Shown here: positions 18,451 through 27,968 of the stretch, in pieces | Numbering within the stretch: position 1 is the first letter of the stretch | Layout of the letters: every line of letters begins with the position of its first letter | DNA from: Prochlorococcus marinus XMU1405 | GTDB taxonomy: Bacteria; Cyanobacteriota; Cyanobacteriia; PCC-6307; Cyanobiaceae | Length of the DNA: 64,000 bases | Reading direction: 5' to 3' | Assembly (NCBI RefSeq): GCF_017696275.1 | Contig: NZ_JAAORF010000002.1 | Coordinates: 1-64,000 of the forward strand | Made by a program: the position numbers and the translations under genes | Notes under the pieces: generated by a model | What the model was told of the DNA's origin: nothing | Database searches by the model: none | What the model saw: the letters and a program-made list of their open reading frames with translations, nothing else

Positions 18451-19953
18451 TCAAGTTAAACTATTTTTGATTTTACCATTTATTAATTCTCCAACTATTG
18501 CGATGGAGCTATAAGCTATCAAAACTATGGTTACTTCTTGCCATGCGAAGGAACTTAGTGATTCTTGCAATTGCCAACCTAGACCAACACTTCCAATAAC
18601 CCCAACAATTGCAGTTTCCCTAATAATGATGTCAGATCTATAAGCGCAATATGCTAAGTAACTTTTTGCTTGTTGAGAAAATAAACCTAAAAGCCAACTA
18701 GTCTTTTTTGATATTCCTAGAGATTTCATTGCAATATAATTTCTCTTGTCTTGGCTATCTAGATTTGTAAAAAGTAATTTGCTAGTAATACCAGCGTTGT
18801 GGAGACCTAATGTTAAAGCTGCTAAAGATAAAGAAGGATTATTAAAAGTTAATAGAGTTAGAAGTATTACAGGTGTAGGTATTAAACGTAATAAAAATGC
18901 AAAAATTTTTATAAAAATTTTAGAACTATTGTTGTTAAAAATTCCTATTACTAATGGAGGTAAACTAATTGCGATTCCTGTTGATAAAAGACTTAAAATT
19001 ATTGTTTCTAATGTAAGTTTTAAGAAATCAAATAATCCTAAATCTGAGCTTGATTTAAAAAGAGAACTAACGTAATTAAAATTTTCAAAATTATTATTAA
19101 AAATAAAATAAAGAAAATATGAAAAAGAAAATAAAATTGTTATGAAAAAAACTGCAATAAAAAAAATAGATAGGATTTTATTTGTGGTATTTAATTTTAT
19201 TTTTTTGAATATTAATCCAGAAAGAATAATCAAAATTGCTAAGGACCATAAATAAGTCCATAACTCTCTAAAATTCAAAGTTTGGAAAGATAAAAAAATA
19301 CTGGTACCTATTCCTCCAATACCAAAAATTCCTAAAATCACAGTACTTCTTATTGAGCACTCTAATCGATATAAACCAAAGTTTTTAAATGTATTTATTA
19401 TTGGATTCCATATTAAAGTTAGTAAAGAAGAAAATTTAGGTGCATTTATTTGATTTATAGATTCAAAACTTTTGTAGTCAATAGTTTCTAATTGTTCAGC
19501 AAAAACTTTTGAATTTACAGCAATATAAGGTATACATATAGCTATTATTCCTATCGAAAAATTTATTCCATATATTTGCATTAATATTATTCCCCAAACC
19601 ACTTCGTGGATAGATCTAATTATTGTTAGAAAAAACCTTATTATGCGGTAGAAAAAATTTGGAATATTAAAGATTTTATAAAAAATATTTGAGGAAATTA
19701 TTCCAAAAATTGCTCCAAAAATAATACTTACTAACCAACTAAAAAAACCAATAAAAATAGTTTCATTTAATCGCTTAATTACGGTAATAAAAATTTCATT
19801 ATCGATCTTGGGATTAAATGCAGAAATTAAGAATTCTTGGAATAATTTAAATCCTCCAAAATGAATATTGTTTATTAATTGATACCCTAGAGGGATGCAT
19901 ACCAAAATTGGAAGAAAAGATAATGAGGTATAGTTTAATTTTAATTTGTTCAA
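18451..19953 (-). CDS. phnE: Phosphonate/phosphite ABC permease, two fused permease domains
   Basis: The 500-residue protein carries two permease domains in one chain, each with about six helices. EAA-like loops include NQINAPKFSSLLTLIWNPI in the first half and MKSLGISKKTSWLLGLFSQ in the second. E. coli PhnE has a single domain, so this is a fused dimer. It ends the phnD-phnC-phnE operon, four bases after phnC. Substrate range follows from the PhnD-type binding protein: phosphite or short phosphonates. Confidence 0.88.
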   Translation of the reverse strand: MNKLKLNYTSLSFLPILVCIPLGYQLINNIHFGGFKLFQEFLISAFNPKIDNEIFITVIKRLNETIFIGFFSWLVSIIFGAIFGIISSNIFYKIFNIPNFFYRIIRFFLTIIRSIHEVVWGIILMQIYGINFSIGIIAICIPYIAVNSKVFAEQLETIDYKSFESINQINAPKFSSLLTLIWNPIINTFKNFGLYRLECSIRSTVILGIFGIGGIGTSIFLSFQTLNFRELWTYLWSLAILIILSGLIFKKIKLNTTNKILSIFFIAVFFITILFSFSYFLYFIFNNNFENFNYVSSLFKSSSDLGLFDFLKLTLETIILSLLSTGIAISLPPLVIGIFNNNSSKIFIKIFAFLLRLIPTPVILLTLLTFNNPSLSLAALTLGLHNAGITSKLLFTNLDSQDKRNYIAMKSLGISKKTSWLLGLFSQQAKSYLAYCAYRSDIIIRETAIVGVIGSVGLGWQLQESLSSFAWQEVTIVLIAYSSIAIVGELINGKIKNSLT

Positions 19954-19957
19954 CTAA

Positions 19958-20698
19958 TTAATATATTTTCTCTAAATGAATCTTCTTTAAGTTATTTCTT
20001 TTGATATTGAAAAAAATTTTACCATCCCTTATTCCAATAACTTTATCGAAATCGTTCAGCAAATCTAATCTATGTAATGCAACTAATGCCGTCTTTGGGG
20101 ATTTTTTTGTATTATTTTTATCGACACTTTCTAGCATTAGGTTTTTAATTATTGTTATCAATTTGGGATCTAGATTATTAAAAGGCTCATCTGCAAGTAA
20201 TATATTTGATTCTTGAATTAATGATCTAGCTATAGCCACCCTTTGTTTTTGCCCCCCAGATAGTTTTCTGATTTTTTTGTCGTAAATAGAGTTATGAAGC
20301 CTACATAATTTCATATATTTATGCGCCTTCTTAAAAGAACTTATATTTAGTAAATTTTTAAAAGCGAAATAAAAACTGTTTTCCGCTAGTAGTCCACAAT
20401 TAACATTTTGTTCTGCAGAGAGATCTTCTATTAATCTTAAATCTTGCCATATAGTTGTTATTTTACTTTTCTGCTTTCTATCTAATTCCTCGAAACTTTC
20501 ATTGAATAATTTAACCTCACCTTGAGTTGGCTTTATAGTGCCATTAAGTACTGATATAAGTGTAGTTTTTCCTGAACCGCTTTTACCTAAAAGTGCAATT
20601 TTTTCCCCAGAATTTATTTTTAAATTTATTTTATTTAGGATCAGATCATTTTTGTATTTATAAGATATATTTTCTAATTCTAAGACAGTATTATTCAT
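19958..20698 (-). CDS. phnC: Phosphonate/phosphite ABC transporter ATPase
   Basis: The 246-residue ATPase has Walker A GKSGSGKTT, signature LSGGQKQRVAIARSL, Walker B ILLADEPFNNLDPK and VALHRLDLL as the switch region. IWQDLRLIEDLSAEQNV is characteristic of PhnC-type ATPases. It overlaps phnD by four bases and sits just before the fused permease. Confidence 0.9.
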   Translation of the reverse strand: MNNTVLELENISYKYKNDLILNKINLKINSGEKIALLGKSGSGKTTLISVLNGTIKPTQGEVKLFNESFEELDRKQKSKITTIWQDLRLIEDLSAEQNVNCGLLAENSFYFAFKNLLNISSFKKAHKYMKLCRLHNSIYDKKIRKLSGGQKQRVAIARSLIQESNILLADEPFNNLDPKLITIIKNLMLESVDKNNTKKSPKTALVALHRLDLLNDFDKVIGIRDGKIFFNIKRNNLKKIHLEKIY

Positions 20699-21588
20699 CT
20701 AATTTTATTTAATTTCCTCCCGATTTCCTCTATATTTTTATATTGTTTTGCTTCTGCCTTTGTAAATCTTTTTGCATTGAACATATCTAATATCTGTTTA
20801 TGTGATTTTTGCTTTATGTCTAAATTTAGAATTACTGATTTAAGTTTTTTTGTAAACCCTTCCCCGAATCTATTTTCAAGATCCCCTTGAGCTATCCAAT
20901 GATAGTCAACATATTCTGGGGTGATCCAGAATAATTCTAAATTACTTGTTCTTTTGGGATTATTTTTAAGATTGTTTTCCCAAACCTGTTTATTTAAAGC
21001 TCCTGCATCAAATGCCCCACTATTAACTAAAGCTATAGTGGCATCATGACTCCCACTAAAACCTGCTTTTTTTCCTTTAAAATGTTTAATTTCTACCCCT
21101 GCTTGATTTAAAAAATATTCTGGCATTAATCTTCCAGAAGTTGAGTTTTCAGAGCCAAAAGTAAATCTTAAATTCTTTAGTTTTTTAAGTCCTTTAATGT
21201 TTGAAATTGAGTTAAGTTCTAAATTTTTGTTTACTATAAAAACACTTTTAAATTCCTTATCGATATCTCTTTGAGCTAAGACAATTGAATTAGGTGTTTG
21301 TAATCTTGCTTGAACTCCTGATAAACCGCCAAACCAAACTAAATCTAAATCTTTAGTTCTAAATCCAGTTACTGCTGCAACATAATTAATAACAGGAATG
21401 TATTTAACTTCTACATCAAGTTGTTTGGATAATTCTTTTGAAAATAAATTAAATCTTTTGTCCAAAACATCTTGGTTTTGATCAGGTATTGCTCCAACTT
21501 TTAAAACTTTGGGATTTGAAAATACAGGTGATGAAAAAACAGAAAATAATAGAGATGAACTTAGTAGGAAATTCTTTAAATTAAACAT
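20695..21588 (-). CDS. phnD: Phosphonate/phosphite-binding periplasmic protein, PhnD1-like
   Basis: The 297-residue protein has a signal peptide (residues 1-24, ending FSNP) and a PhnD-type binding fold: KVGAIPDQNQDVLDKRF, YVAAVTGFRTKDLDLVWFGG and FTFGSENSTSGRLMPEYFL. A homologous PhnD1 from another Prochlorococcus strain has been reported to bind phosphite and methylphosphonate. It is the first gene of the three-gene operon. No phosphonate lyase or ptxD lies nearby, so the fate of imported substrate is not shown here. Confidence 0.9.
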   Translation of the reverse strand: MFNLKNFLLSSSLLFSVFSSPVFSNPKVLKVGAIPDQNQDVLDKRFNLFSKELSKQLDVEVKYIPVINYVAAVTGFRTKDLDLVWFGGLSGVQARLQTPNSIVLAQRDIDKEFKSVFIVNKNLELNSISNIKGLKKLKNLRFTFGSENSTSGRLMPEYFLNQAGVEIKHFKGKKAGFSGSHDATIALVNSGAFDAGALNKQVWENNLKNNPKRTSNLELFWITPEYVDYHWIAQGDLENRFGEGFTKKLKSVILNLDIKQKSHKQILDMFNAKRFTKAEAKQYKNIEEIGRKLNKIR

Positions 21589-21600
21589 AACTTATTTAAA

Positions 21601-22779
21601 TTAATAGTATTCAGAGATTGCTTTTTCAAGCCTTTGTAGTCCATCTGTTATTTTAATCTCTGAAGCTGCACAAGATATTCTTATACATTGATCAGCTCCA
21701 AAAGCTTTTCCAGGTACAACAACTAATCCGTAATCTTGAAGAGCTTTATTGCAGAAATCAACAGAAGTAATTGAGGAGTTGGGTAATTTTGGAAATGCGT
21801 AAAATGCTCCGTTAGGTTCTTCAATATAAATCCCATTTATATTATTAAGGCCCTCATAGAGAAGTCTTCTTCTTTGATCATAATGGCTATTTATCATTGA
21901 GAAAAACTCATTATTAATTTTTAAAGCCTCTAAAGCACCTTTTTGAACAAAAGAGCAAACATTACTTGTACTTTGACTTTGTAATGCTGAGGATGCTTTG
22001 ATTACATCTTTGGGACCTACTAAATAACCTATCCTCCAGCCAGTCATAGCCCATCCTTTCGCAAACCCATTTATTATAAAAATTCTATCTTTTAAGTCAT
22101 TTGCTAATGAAGATAAACTGTAGTGTTTAAATTCTTTTTTAAGGATTAGTTCGTAAATCTCATCAGAAAGAATATTGATATTTGGATTTTCTCTAGCTAA
22201 ATCGGCAATTTGTAATAATTCTTCCTTTGACATAACTCTTCCAGTAGGGTTATTAGGAGAATTGATAATTATAAATTTAGTTTTTGAAGAGATTTTAGAC
22301 TTCAAATCTTCTATATTTATTTTGAATCCATCTTCTGCAGAAGAATTTGTAAAAATTGGCTTCCCACCCGCCAATCTAACCATCTGGGGATAACTTAACC
22401 AATGTGGAGAAGGGATAATAACTTCGTCTCCAGTATTTAACAATACTTGGAAAAGATTATATATTGCTTGCTTAGCACCATTTGTGACCATTACATTTTC
22501 AAATTCATAATTTAAATCGTTTTGAATTTGAAGTTTATTTGCAATTGCTTTTCGGAGATCTAAATTCCCCGCTGCGGGCCCGTACTTTGTAAATCCATCA
22601 AATATAGCTTTACTTGTAGCCTCTATAACTTCTTTTGGGGCATCAAAATCAGGTTCACCTGCACTTAAATTGCAAATATCTACTCCTTCTGCAGATAATT
22701 GATTTGCTTTAGCACTTATCTGCAATGTAAGAGAAGGCTCAATTGAAAGTGCCCGATCAGATAAATTAACTTGACTCAT
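21601..22779 (-). CDS. aspC: Class I aminotransferase (aspartate aminotransferase type)
   Basis: This PLP enzyme of about 392 residues has SAGEPDFDAPKEV, NGAKQAIYNL, NSPNNPTGRVMS, the schiff-base lysine region GFAKGWAMTGWRIGY and the substrate-binding arginine near QCIRISCAAS. I place the start at the internal ATG at 22779 (MSQVNLSDRALSIEPS), because the six residues upstream look like leader. It probably interconverts aspartate and oxaloacetate, though related specificities cannot be excluded. Confidence 0.88.
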   Translation of the reverse strand: MSQVNLSDRALSIEPSLTLQISAKANQLSAEGVDICNLSAGEPDFDAPKEVIEATSKAIFDGFTKYGPAAGNLDLRKAIANKLQIQNDLNYEFENVMVTNGAKQAIYNLFQVLLNTGDEVIIPSPHWLSYPQMVRLAGGKPIFTNSSAEDGFKINIEDLKSKISSKTKFIIINSPNNPTGRVMSKEELLQIADLARENPNINILSDEIYELILKKEFKHYSLSSLANDLKDRIFIINGFAKGWAMTGWRIGYLVGPKDVIKASSALQSQSTSNVCSFVQKGALEALKINNEFFSMINSHYDQRRRLLYEGLNNINGIYIEEPNGAFYAFPKLPNSSITSVDFCNKALQDYGLVVVPGKAFGADQCIRISCAASEIKITDGLQRLEKAISEYY

Positions 22780-22940
22780 TGACTTATGACTTTTCAAATA
22801 TGACTTTTAATAATGACAAATGCATAAATTAAGAATAAATAAAACTATCACACTATGGTTTAATTTAGTTCATTTTCTTAATCTATTTTATTTTCATGTT
22901 TTGAGTTCTTAAGATAAAAATATTTAAAGTTTTATTTTCG

Positions 22941-23444
22941 GTGAAAAGGTTAGTAATTGGGAGAGGAAGTGTATTTGCAGATTTGTTAGTAATTGGTGAG
23001 GCTCCTGGAGCCCAGGAAGATTTAGAAGGAAAACCTTATGTAGGTAAATCTGGTAAGTTATTAAACCAATTATTAATAAAAGCAGGGATTGACTATAAGC
23101 AGGATGTTTATTTTTGTAATGTAATTAAATGTCGTCCACCAAATAATAGAAAACCCACTGCTAGAGAAATTAATATTCATAAACCTTGGTTATTACAGCA
23201 AATAAAGTTAGTCGATCCAAAATTTATATTACTTACTGGTTCTACTGCTATGAGAGCTATTTTAGAAGTTAAAGATCCTATAAGTAATTTAAGAGGTCAA
23301 TGGATTAAAAAAGATGGGAGAGAAATTATGGTAATTTTTCATCCATCTTATTTGTTGAGATTTCCTTCAAAAGAAATCAATAAACCTTACCATCTAACTT
23401 TGAAAGACCTAGAGAATGTAAGTGGTAAACTATATGCCGTATAA
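22941..23444 (+). CDS. Family-4-like uracil-DNA glycosylase lacking most Fe-S ligands
   Basis: The 167-residue product starts at GTG. It has family-4 motif 1 GEAPGAQED (19-27), the GKPYVGKSGKLL block, CNVIKCRPPNNRKP and motif 2 HPSYLLR, so it should remove uracil from DNA. Canonical family-4 enzymes hold a 4Fe-4S cluster with four cysteines. Here the N-terminal CxxC region is absent, and the upstream in-frame codons back to a stop do not encode it. The position 16 residues after Cys64 is His80. Only one of the four expected ligands remains, so cluster loss is likely. Confidence 0.82.
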   Translation: MKRLVIGRGSVFADLLVIGEAPGAQEDLEGKPYVGKSGKLLNQLLIKAGIDYKQDVYFCNVIKCRPPNNRKPTAREINIHKPWLLQQIKLVDPKFILLTGSTAMRAILEVKDPISNLRGQWIKKDGREIMVIFHPSYLLRFPSKEINKPYHLTLKDLENVSGKLYAV

Positions 23445-23479
23445 TTTAGTGAAATCCTTTTTGAATATCAAGAATTTTA

Positions 23480-24697
23480 ATGTCATTAACTCAATCTAAA
23501 GAGGTTAATAGTCTCTCCAAAAGATATTCAACTCATATTGAGAGAAGGATAACTAGAACAGTAATGGTGGGTGATATAGCTATTGGAAGTGATTATCCAG
23601 TAAGAGTTCAATCGATGATAAATGAAGATACTATGGATGTCGAAAATGCTTACTTAGCTATCAAAAGACTTCATAATGTGGGTTGTGAAATAGTAAGGTT
23701 AACTGTCCCTTCCTTAGCACATGCCAAAGCAGTAGGAGATATAAAGGCAAAATTACTAGAAAATAATATCAATACCCCCTTGGTGGCTGATGTTCACCAT
23801 AATGGTATGAAAATTGCAATGGAAGTTGCAAAACATGTTGATAAAGTAAGAATTAATCCTGGATTGTTTGTTTTTGAAAAATCAGACCCTACAAGAACTG
23901 AATATACAGATGAGGAATTTGAAACTATTAAGCAAACAATACTTAAAAGATTTACCCCTTTAGTTGAAGTTTTAAAGGCTGAAAACAAAGCTCTAAGGAT
24001 TGGAGTTAATCATGGGTCTCTATCTGAGAGGATGCTTTTTACTTATGGAGATACGCCATTAGGAATGACAGAATCTGCGATGGAGTTCGTCAAAATTTGT
24101 GATGAGCTTGATTTCCATAACATAATTATTTCTATGAAAGCTTCTAGGGCTCCGGTCATGATGGCAGCTTACAGAATGATTGCAGATAGGCTTGACTCGG
24201 AAGGATATAACTATCCCTTACATTTGGGAGTGACCGAAGCTGGTGATGGTGATTATGGAAGGATTAAAAGTACTGCTGGAATTGGAACGCTTTTAGCAGA
24301 GGGATTAGGAGATACCATAAGGGTTTCCTTAACAGAAGCTCCAGAAAAGGAAATACCAGTGTGCTATTCAATTTTGCAATCTTTAGGATTAAGAAAAACA
24401 ATGGTTGAATACATCAGTTGCCCTAGTTGTGGTAGAACACTTTTCAATCTAGAAGAAGTCGTAGATAAAGTTAGGAACGCCACTTCACATTTAACGGGTC
24501 TAGATATAGCGATAATGGGATGTATTGTTAATGGGCCAGGAGAAATGGCAGATGCTGATTATGGCTATGTTGGGAAAGGTAAAGGAACTATTGCCTTATA
24601 TAGAAGGAAAGAAGAGATAAAAAGAGTACCTGAAGATGAGGGTGTTAATGCTTTAATCCAACTTATTAAGGATGATGGGAAGTGGATTGATCCTTAA
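23480..24697 (+). CDS. ispG: 4-hydroxy-3-methylbut-2-en-1-yl diphosphate synthase
   Basis: IspG (GcpE) converts MEcPP to HMBPP in the MEP isoprenoid pathway using a 4Fe-4S cluster. The 405-residue protein has the TIM-barrel segments [29 protein letters not shown] and [12 protein letters not shown], then the cluster ligands CPSCGRTLF and [17 protein letters not shown]. Length is normal. Isoprenoids feed chlorophyll phytol and carotenoids. Confidence 0.96.
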   Translation: MSLTQSKEVNSLSKRYSTHIERRITRTVMVGDIAIGSDYPVRVQSMINEDTMDVENAYLAIKRLHNVGCEIVRLTVPSLAHAKAVGDIKAKLLENNINTPLVADVHHNGMKIAMEVAKHVDKVRINPGLFVFEKSDPTRTEYTDEEFETIKQTILKRFTPLVEVLKAENKALRIGVNHGSLSERMLFTYGDTPLGMTESAMEFVKICDELDFHNIIISMKASRAPVMMAAYRMIADRLDSEGYNYPLHLGVTEAGDGDYGRIKSTAGIGTLLAEGLGDTIRVSLTEAPEKEIPVCYSILQSLGLRKTMVEYISCPSCGRTLFNLEEVVDKVRNATSHLTGLDIAIMGCIVNGPGEMADADYGYVGKGKGTIALYRRKEEIKRVPEDEGVNALIQLIKDDGKWIDP

Positions 24698-24762
24698 TTA
24701 AGGATTTGTCAAATTTTTGAATTATAAATAAATTCTTTTTATAATAAAAAATATCGAATTAT

Positions 24763-26097
24763 TTGAAGATAAGAAAATTGCTTAAAAAAAAATATATATT
24801 TCTGTTTGCGACATCCTTTTCTGGGTTATTTTTAAATAATTTTGCAGAGGCAACAGTTTTAAATCATAGTTATAAAGAAGTAATTGATCATGTTTGGCAA
24901 ATTGTATATAGAGATTTTCTTGATTCAAACGGCAAATTTCAAAAGTCCAATTGGATTAATCTAAGAAAAGAAGTTTTATCAAAAACATATTCAGACAGCA
25001 ATGAAGCTTATGATGCGATTAGAGATATGCTTTCTAATTTAGATGATTCTTATACAAGATTTTTAGAACCTAAGGAATTTAATCAAATGAGAATTGATAC
25101 CTCTGGCGAATTAACTGGAGTTGGTATCCAAATAGTTAAAGATAAAGAATCTGATGATTTAATAATTATTTCTCCCATAGAGGGCACCCCTGCATTTGAT
25201 GCTGGAATTAAAGCTAGAGATAAAATATTATCCATAGATGATATTTCTACTGAAGGTATGAATATTGAGGATGCAGTGAAATTAATAAGAGGACAAAGAG
25301 GTACTAAAGTAAAGCTTGAAATTCTTAGAGGTTCTCAATCCTTTTTTAAGACTTTATCAAGAGAAAAAATTGAAATAAAATCTGTATCAAGTAAAGTCAA
25401 TCAAACCAAAAATGGCTTATCAATTGGCTATGTAAGAATTAAACAATTTAATGCAAATGCATCCAAAGAAACTAGAGATGCTATTAAGGATTTAGAAACA
25501 AAAAAAGTCGCAGGATATGTTCTTGACTTGAGAAGTAATCCTGGAGGTTTATTAGAATCAAGTATTGATATCTCAAGGCACTTCATTAACAAAGGAGTAA
25601 TAGTAAGTACAGTAAGTAAAGATGGTTTAAAAGAAACAAAAAAAGGAAATGGTCAAGCTCTAACAAAAAAGCCCTTAGTTGTCTTAGTTAATGAGGGTTC
25701 TGCTAGTGCTAGTGAAATAGTTTCTGGTGCAATAAAAGATAACAAAAGAGGAAAATTAGTTGGGAAGAAAACATTCGGTAAAGGTCTAGTTCAATCCATG
25801 AGAACTTTAGTTGATGGTTCAGGTCTAACTGTTACAGTCGCTAAGTATTTAACTCCGAACGGCACTGATATAAACAAATCTGGAATTATTCCAGACATAG
25901 AAGTAAGAATGAATATAAACCCTATACTTCAAAGAGAGATAGGGACTAGAAAAGATAAACAATATAGAGCTGGTGAAAAAGAGCTAATAAATATAATTAA
26001 TAGAAAGAATCAGATAAGCGAATTTAATCCAGACACTACAAACCTTAATGCATTCCTAAAAATTAATAAGGAAGATAAAGTATTTTCATTAAATTAA
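24763..26097 (+). CDS. Carboxyl-terminal processing protease (S41 family)
   Basis: The start is TTG at 24763. The 444-residue protein has a signal/anchor helix (YIFLFATSFSGLFLNNFAEA), a PDZ domain (about 110-195, with GVGIQIVKD and RGQRGTKVKL), and the catalytic Ser-Lys dyad in NEGSASASEIVSGAI and GKKTFGKGLVQS. Family members trim the D1 protein or other exported proteins. This may be CtpA, B or C, which I cannot separate by eye. Its stop overlaps nadA's stop by four bases. Confidence 0.9.
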   Translation: MKIRKLLKKKYIFLFATSFSGLFLNNFAEATVLNHSYKEVIDHVWQIVYRDFLDSNGKFQKSNWINLRKEVLSKTYSDSNEAYDAIRDMLSNLDDSYTRFLEPKEFNQMRIDTSGELTGVGIQIVKDKESDDLIIISPIEGTPAFDAGIKARDKILSIDDISTEGMNIEDAVKLIRGQRGTKVKLEILRGSQSFFKTLSREKIEIKSVSSKVNQTKNGLSIGYVRIKQFNANASKETRDAIKDLETKKVAGYVLDLRSNPGGLLESSIDISRHFINKGVIVSTVSKDGLKETKKGNGQALTKKPLVVLVNEGSASASEIVSGAIKDNKRGKLVGKKTFGKGLVQSMRTLVDGSGLTVTVAKYLTPNGTDINKSGIIPDIEVRMNINPILQREIGTRKDKQYRAGEKELINIINRKNQISEFNPDTTNLNAFLKINKEDKVFSLN

Positions 26098-27008
26098 TTA
26101 CTCATGTCCAACATTCTCTTTATTGGCACATAAGCTCTTCTTATTATTTCTGGGTCTAGTTCAATAGATGGGGAATTATTTTTCAAACAATCAAGAATTT
26201 TTTCTAAAGTATTTAATTTCATATATGGACACTCGTTACATTTACAACCTTCTACATCGGGAACTTCAATAAAAATTTTATTAGGTTCTTTCTTTTTCAT
26301 TTGATGAATTATTCCAGGTTCAGTTAGTACCATGTAAGTTTTAGATGGATCTTTACTTACGAAATCAAGCAGCTTACTTGTTGATCCAATAAAGTCTGAG
26401 AGAATTAGTAAATTTTGACTACATTCAGGATGAGCAATTACTTTTGATCCTGGATTTTGATATTTTAATTTTAGAAGTGCTTCTTCACTAAATGATTCAT
26501 GAACAATGCAGCTGCCAGGCCATAATTTAAGATCTCTTCCTGAATTTTTCTGTACCCATCTCCCAAGGTTCTGATCTGGCGCAAATATTATCTTTTTATC
26601 TTCAGGTATCTTTTTAATTAATGAGACTGCATTACTGCTTGTACATATCAGATCACTTTGAGCTTTTACTTCTGCAGTGCAATTTATGTAACTTACGACA
26701 TAGTGATCTGGATTTTCTTCCCTGAATTTTTGAAATTTATCTGAAGGACAATCGTCTGCTAATGAGCATCCTGCGTCAATATCTGGTAATAGGACTGTTT
26801 TATTAGGGCTAAGTATTTTTGCGGTTTCGGCCATAAAGTGCACACCGCAAAAAATTATTATATCTGCGTCATTATTTGCAGCTTTCCTAGATAGATCTAA
26901 TGAATCGCCAATAAAATCTGCAATTTCCTGAATCTCTGGAGCTTGATAATAGTGCGCAAGAATAATTGCATTGGCTTTTCCGCAACGCTCCTTTATTTCA
27001 GAAATCAA
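26094..27008 (-). CDS. nadA: Quinolinate synthase
   Basis: NadA condenses iminoaspartate with DHAP in NAD synthesis using a 4Fe-4S cluster. Motifs are AIILAHYYQAPEIQEIADFIGDSL, split here as AIILAHYYQ and IADFIGDSL, DIDAGCSLADDCPSD, CTSSNAV and the C-terminal CKCNECPYM. The listed start is TTG at 27008 (304 residues). The frame stays open for about 18 more codons upstream, with a possible CTG at 27062, and those residues look protein-like, so the true start may be further up. Confidence 0.93.
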   Translation of the reverse strand: MISEIKERCGKANAIILAHYYQAPEIQEIADFIGDSLDLSRKAANNDADIIIFCGVHFMAETAKILSPNKTVLLPDIDAGCSLADDCPSDKFQKFREENPDHYVVSYINCTAEVKAQSDLICTSSNAVSLIKKIPEDKKIIFAPDQNLGRWVQKNSGRDLKLWPGSCIVHESFSEEALLKLKYQNPGSKVIAHPECSQNLLILSDFIGSTSKLLDFVSKDPSKTYMVLTEPGIIHQMKKKEPNKIFIEVPDVEGCKCNECPYMKLNTLEKILDCLKNNSPSIELDPEIIRRAYVPIKRMLDMSN

Positions 27009-27111
27009 ATCCTCTTCGTTTTGAACTGATTTCTGTTTTGCAGTAGAAGTTATACTGGTCAGGATTTAGAATATCTCTAAATAGATTATATGCCTTTAAA
27101 CAGAAAAAATT

Positions 27112-27945
27112 CTGACAAATTTAAAAATTGCTATTGTTGGCGACTGTCATGGTCAATGGTCTGAATTAGACTTGAAAGTCTTATCGATTATCAAACCAAA
27201 TATTGTTTTATTTGTTGGTGATATTTCTGATGGAAATGTCAAAATAATTAAAAAAATCAATGAGATCAAAATTCCTACTTTTGTTATTTTAGGAAATCAT
27301 GATAGAGGGAAAGATTCTACAGGCGAAACTCTCTCAAAGCAGATACGTGTTCTTGGTGAAAAATATTGTGCATGGGATTTGAAAGTTTTTAATAATCAAA
27401 TAAATTTATTGTCTGCTAGACCATGTAGTTCTGGCGGCGGCTATTATCTTTCAAAAGAAGTTAAAGGCGTTTATGGACCTATAACCGAACAAGATTCAAT
27501 AAATAAAATTATCAAATGTTCAGAAAAGACTATTGAAGAAATACCTCTAATAATTATGTCTCATGCTGGTCCTTCGGGTTTAGGTTCAGAACCTAAAAGC
27601 ATTTGTGGGAAAGACTGGAAATTACCCTCTTTAGATTGGGGAGATAGAGATTTGTCTGCTGCTATTTCAAACATACAAAAGAGAAGAAAAGTTGATCTTG
27701 TAATTTTTGGTCATATGCACAACCGGCTTAAAAGAAATCTTGGTTTAAGAGAGATGTTTAGAATTGATAGCAAAGGAACAATTTATTTCAACACTGCTGT
27801 AGTACCAAGATATAAAACTGATGAAGATGGGAAATTGCTAATTAACTTTTCATGGATTGAGTTTAAAAATAAGGAATTAAGGCATGTTTCTCATCGATGG
27901 TATTCAGAGTCTGGTGAAATTCGTGAAGAAGATAAATTTATTTAG
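27112..27945 (+). CDS. Calcineurin-like metallophosphoesterase with non-canonical start
   Basis: The metal motifs are all present only if translation starts upstream of the first TTG (27172). The upstream codons encode KIAIVGDCHGQWSELDLK, the first D-x-H metal site. GDISDG, GNHDRG, SHAGP and GHMHNR follow. The frame closes at a TAA at 27097, and between it and the motif the only start-like codons are ATT (27109) and CTG (27112). I use CTG, giving 277 residues. It resembles the cyanobacterial/plastid TIGR04168 phosphoesterase family, substrate unknown. Confidence 0.8.
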   Translation: MTNLKIAIVGDCHGQWSELDLKVLSIIKPNIVLFVGDISDGNVKIIKKINEIKIPTFVILGNHDRGKDSTGETLSKQIRVLGEKYCAWDLKVFNNQINLLSARPCSSGGGYYLSKEVKGVYGPITEQDSINKIIKCSEKTIEEIPLIIMSHAGPSGLGSEPKSICGKDWKLPSLDWGDRDLSAAISNIQKRRKVDLVIFGHMHNRLKRNLGLREMFRIDSKGTIYFNTAVVPRYKTDEDGKLLINFSWIEFKNKELRHVSHRWYSESGEIREEDKFI

Positions 27946-27968
27946 GATTAAATATCTCTGATCATATT

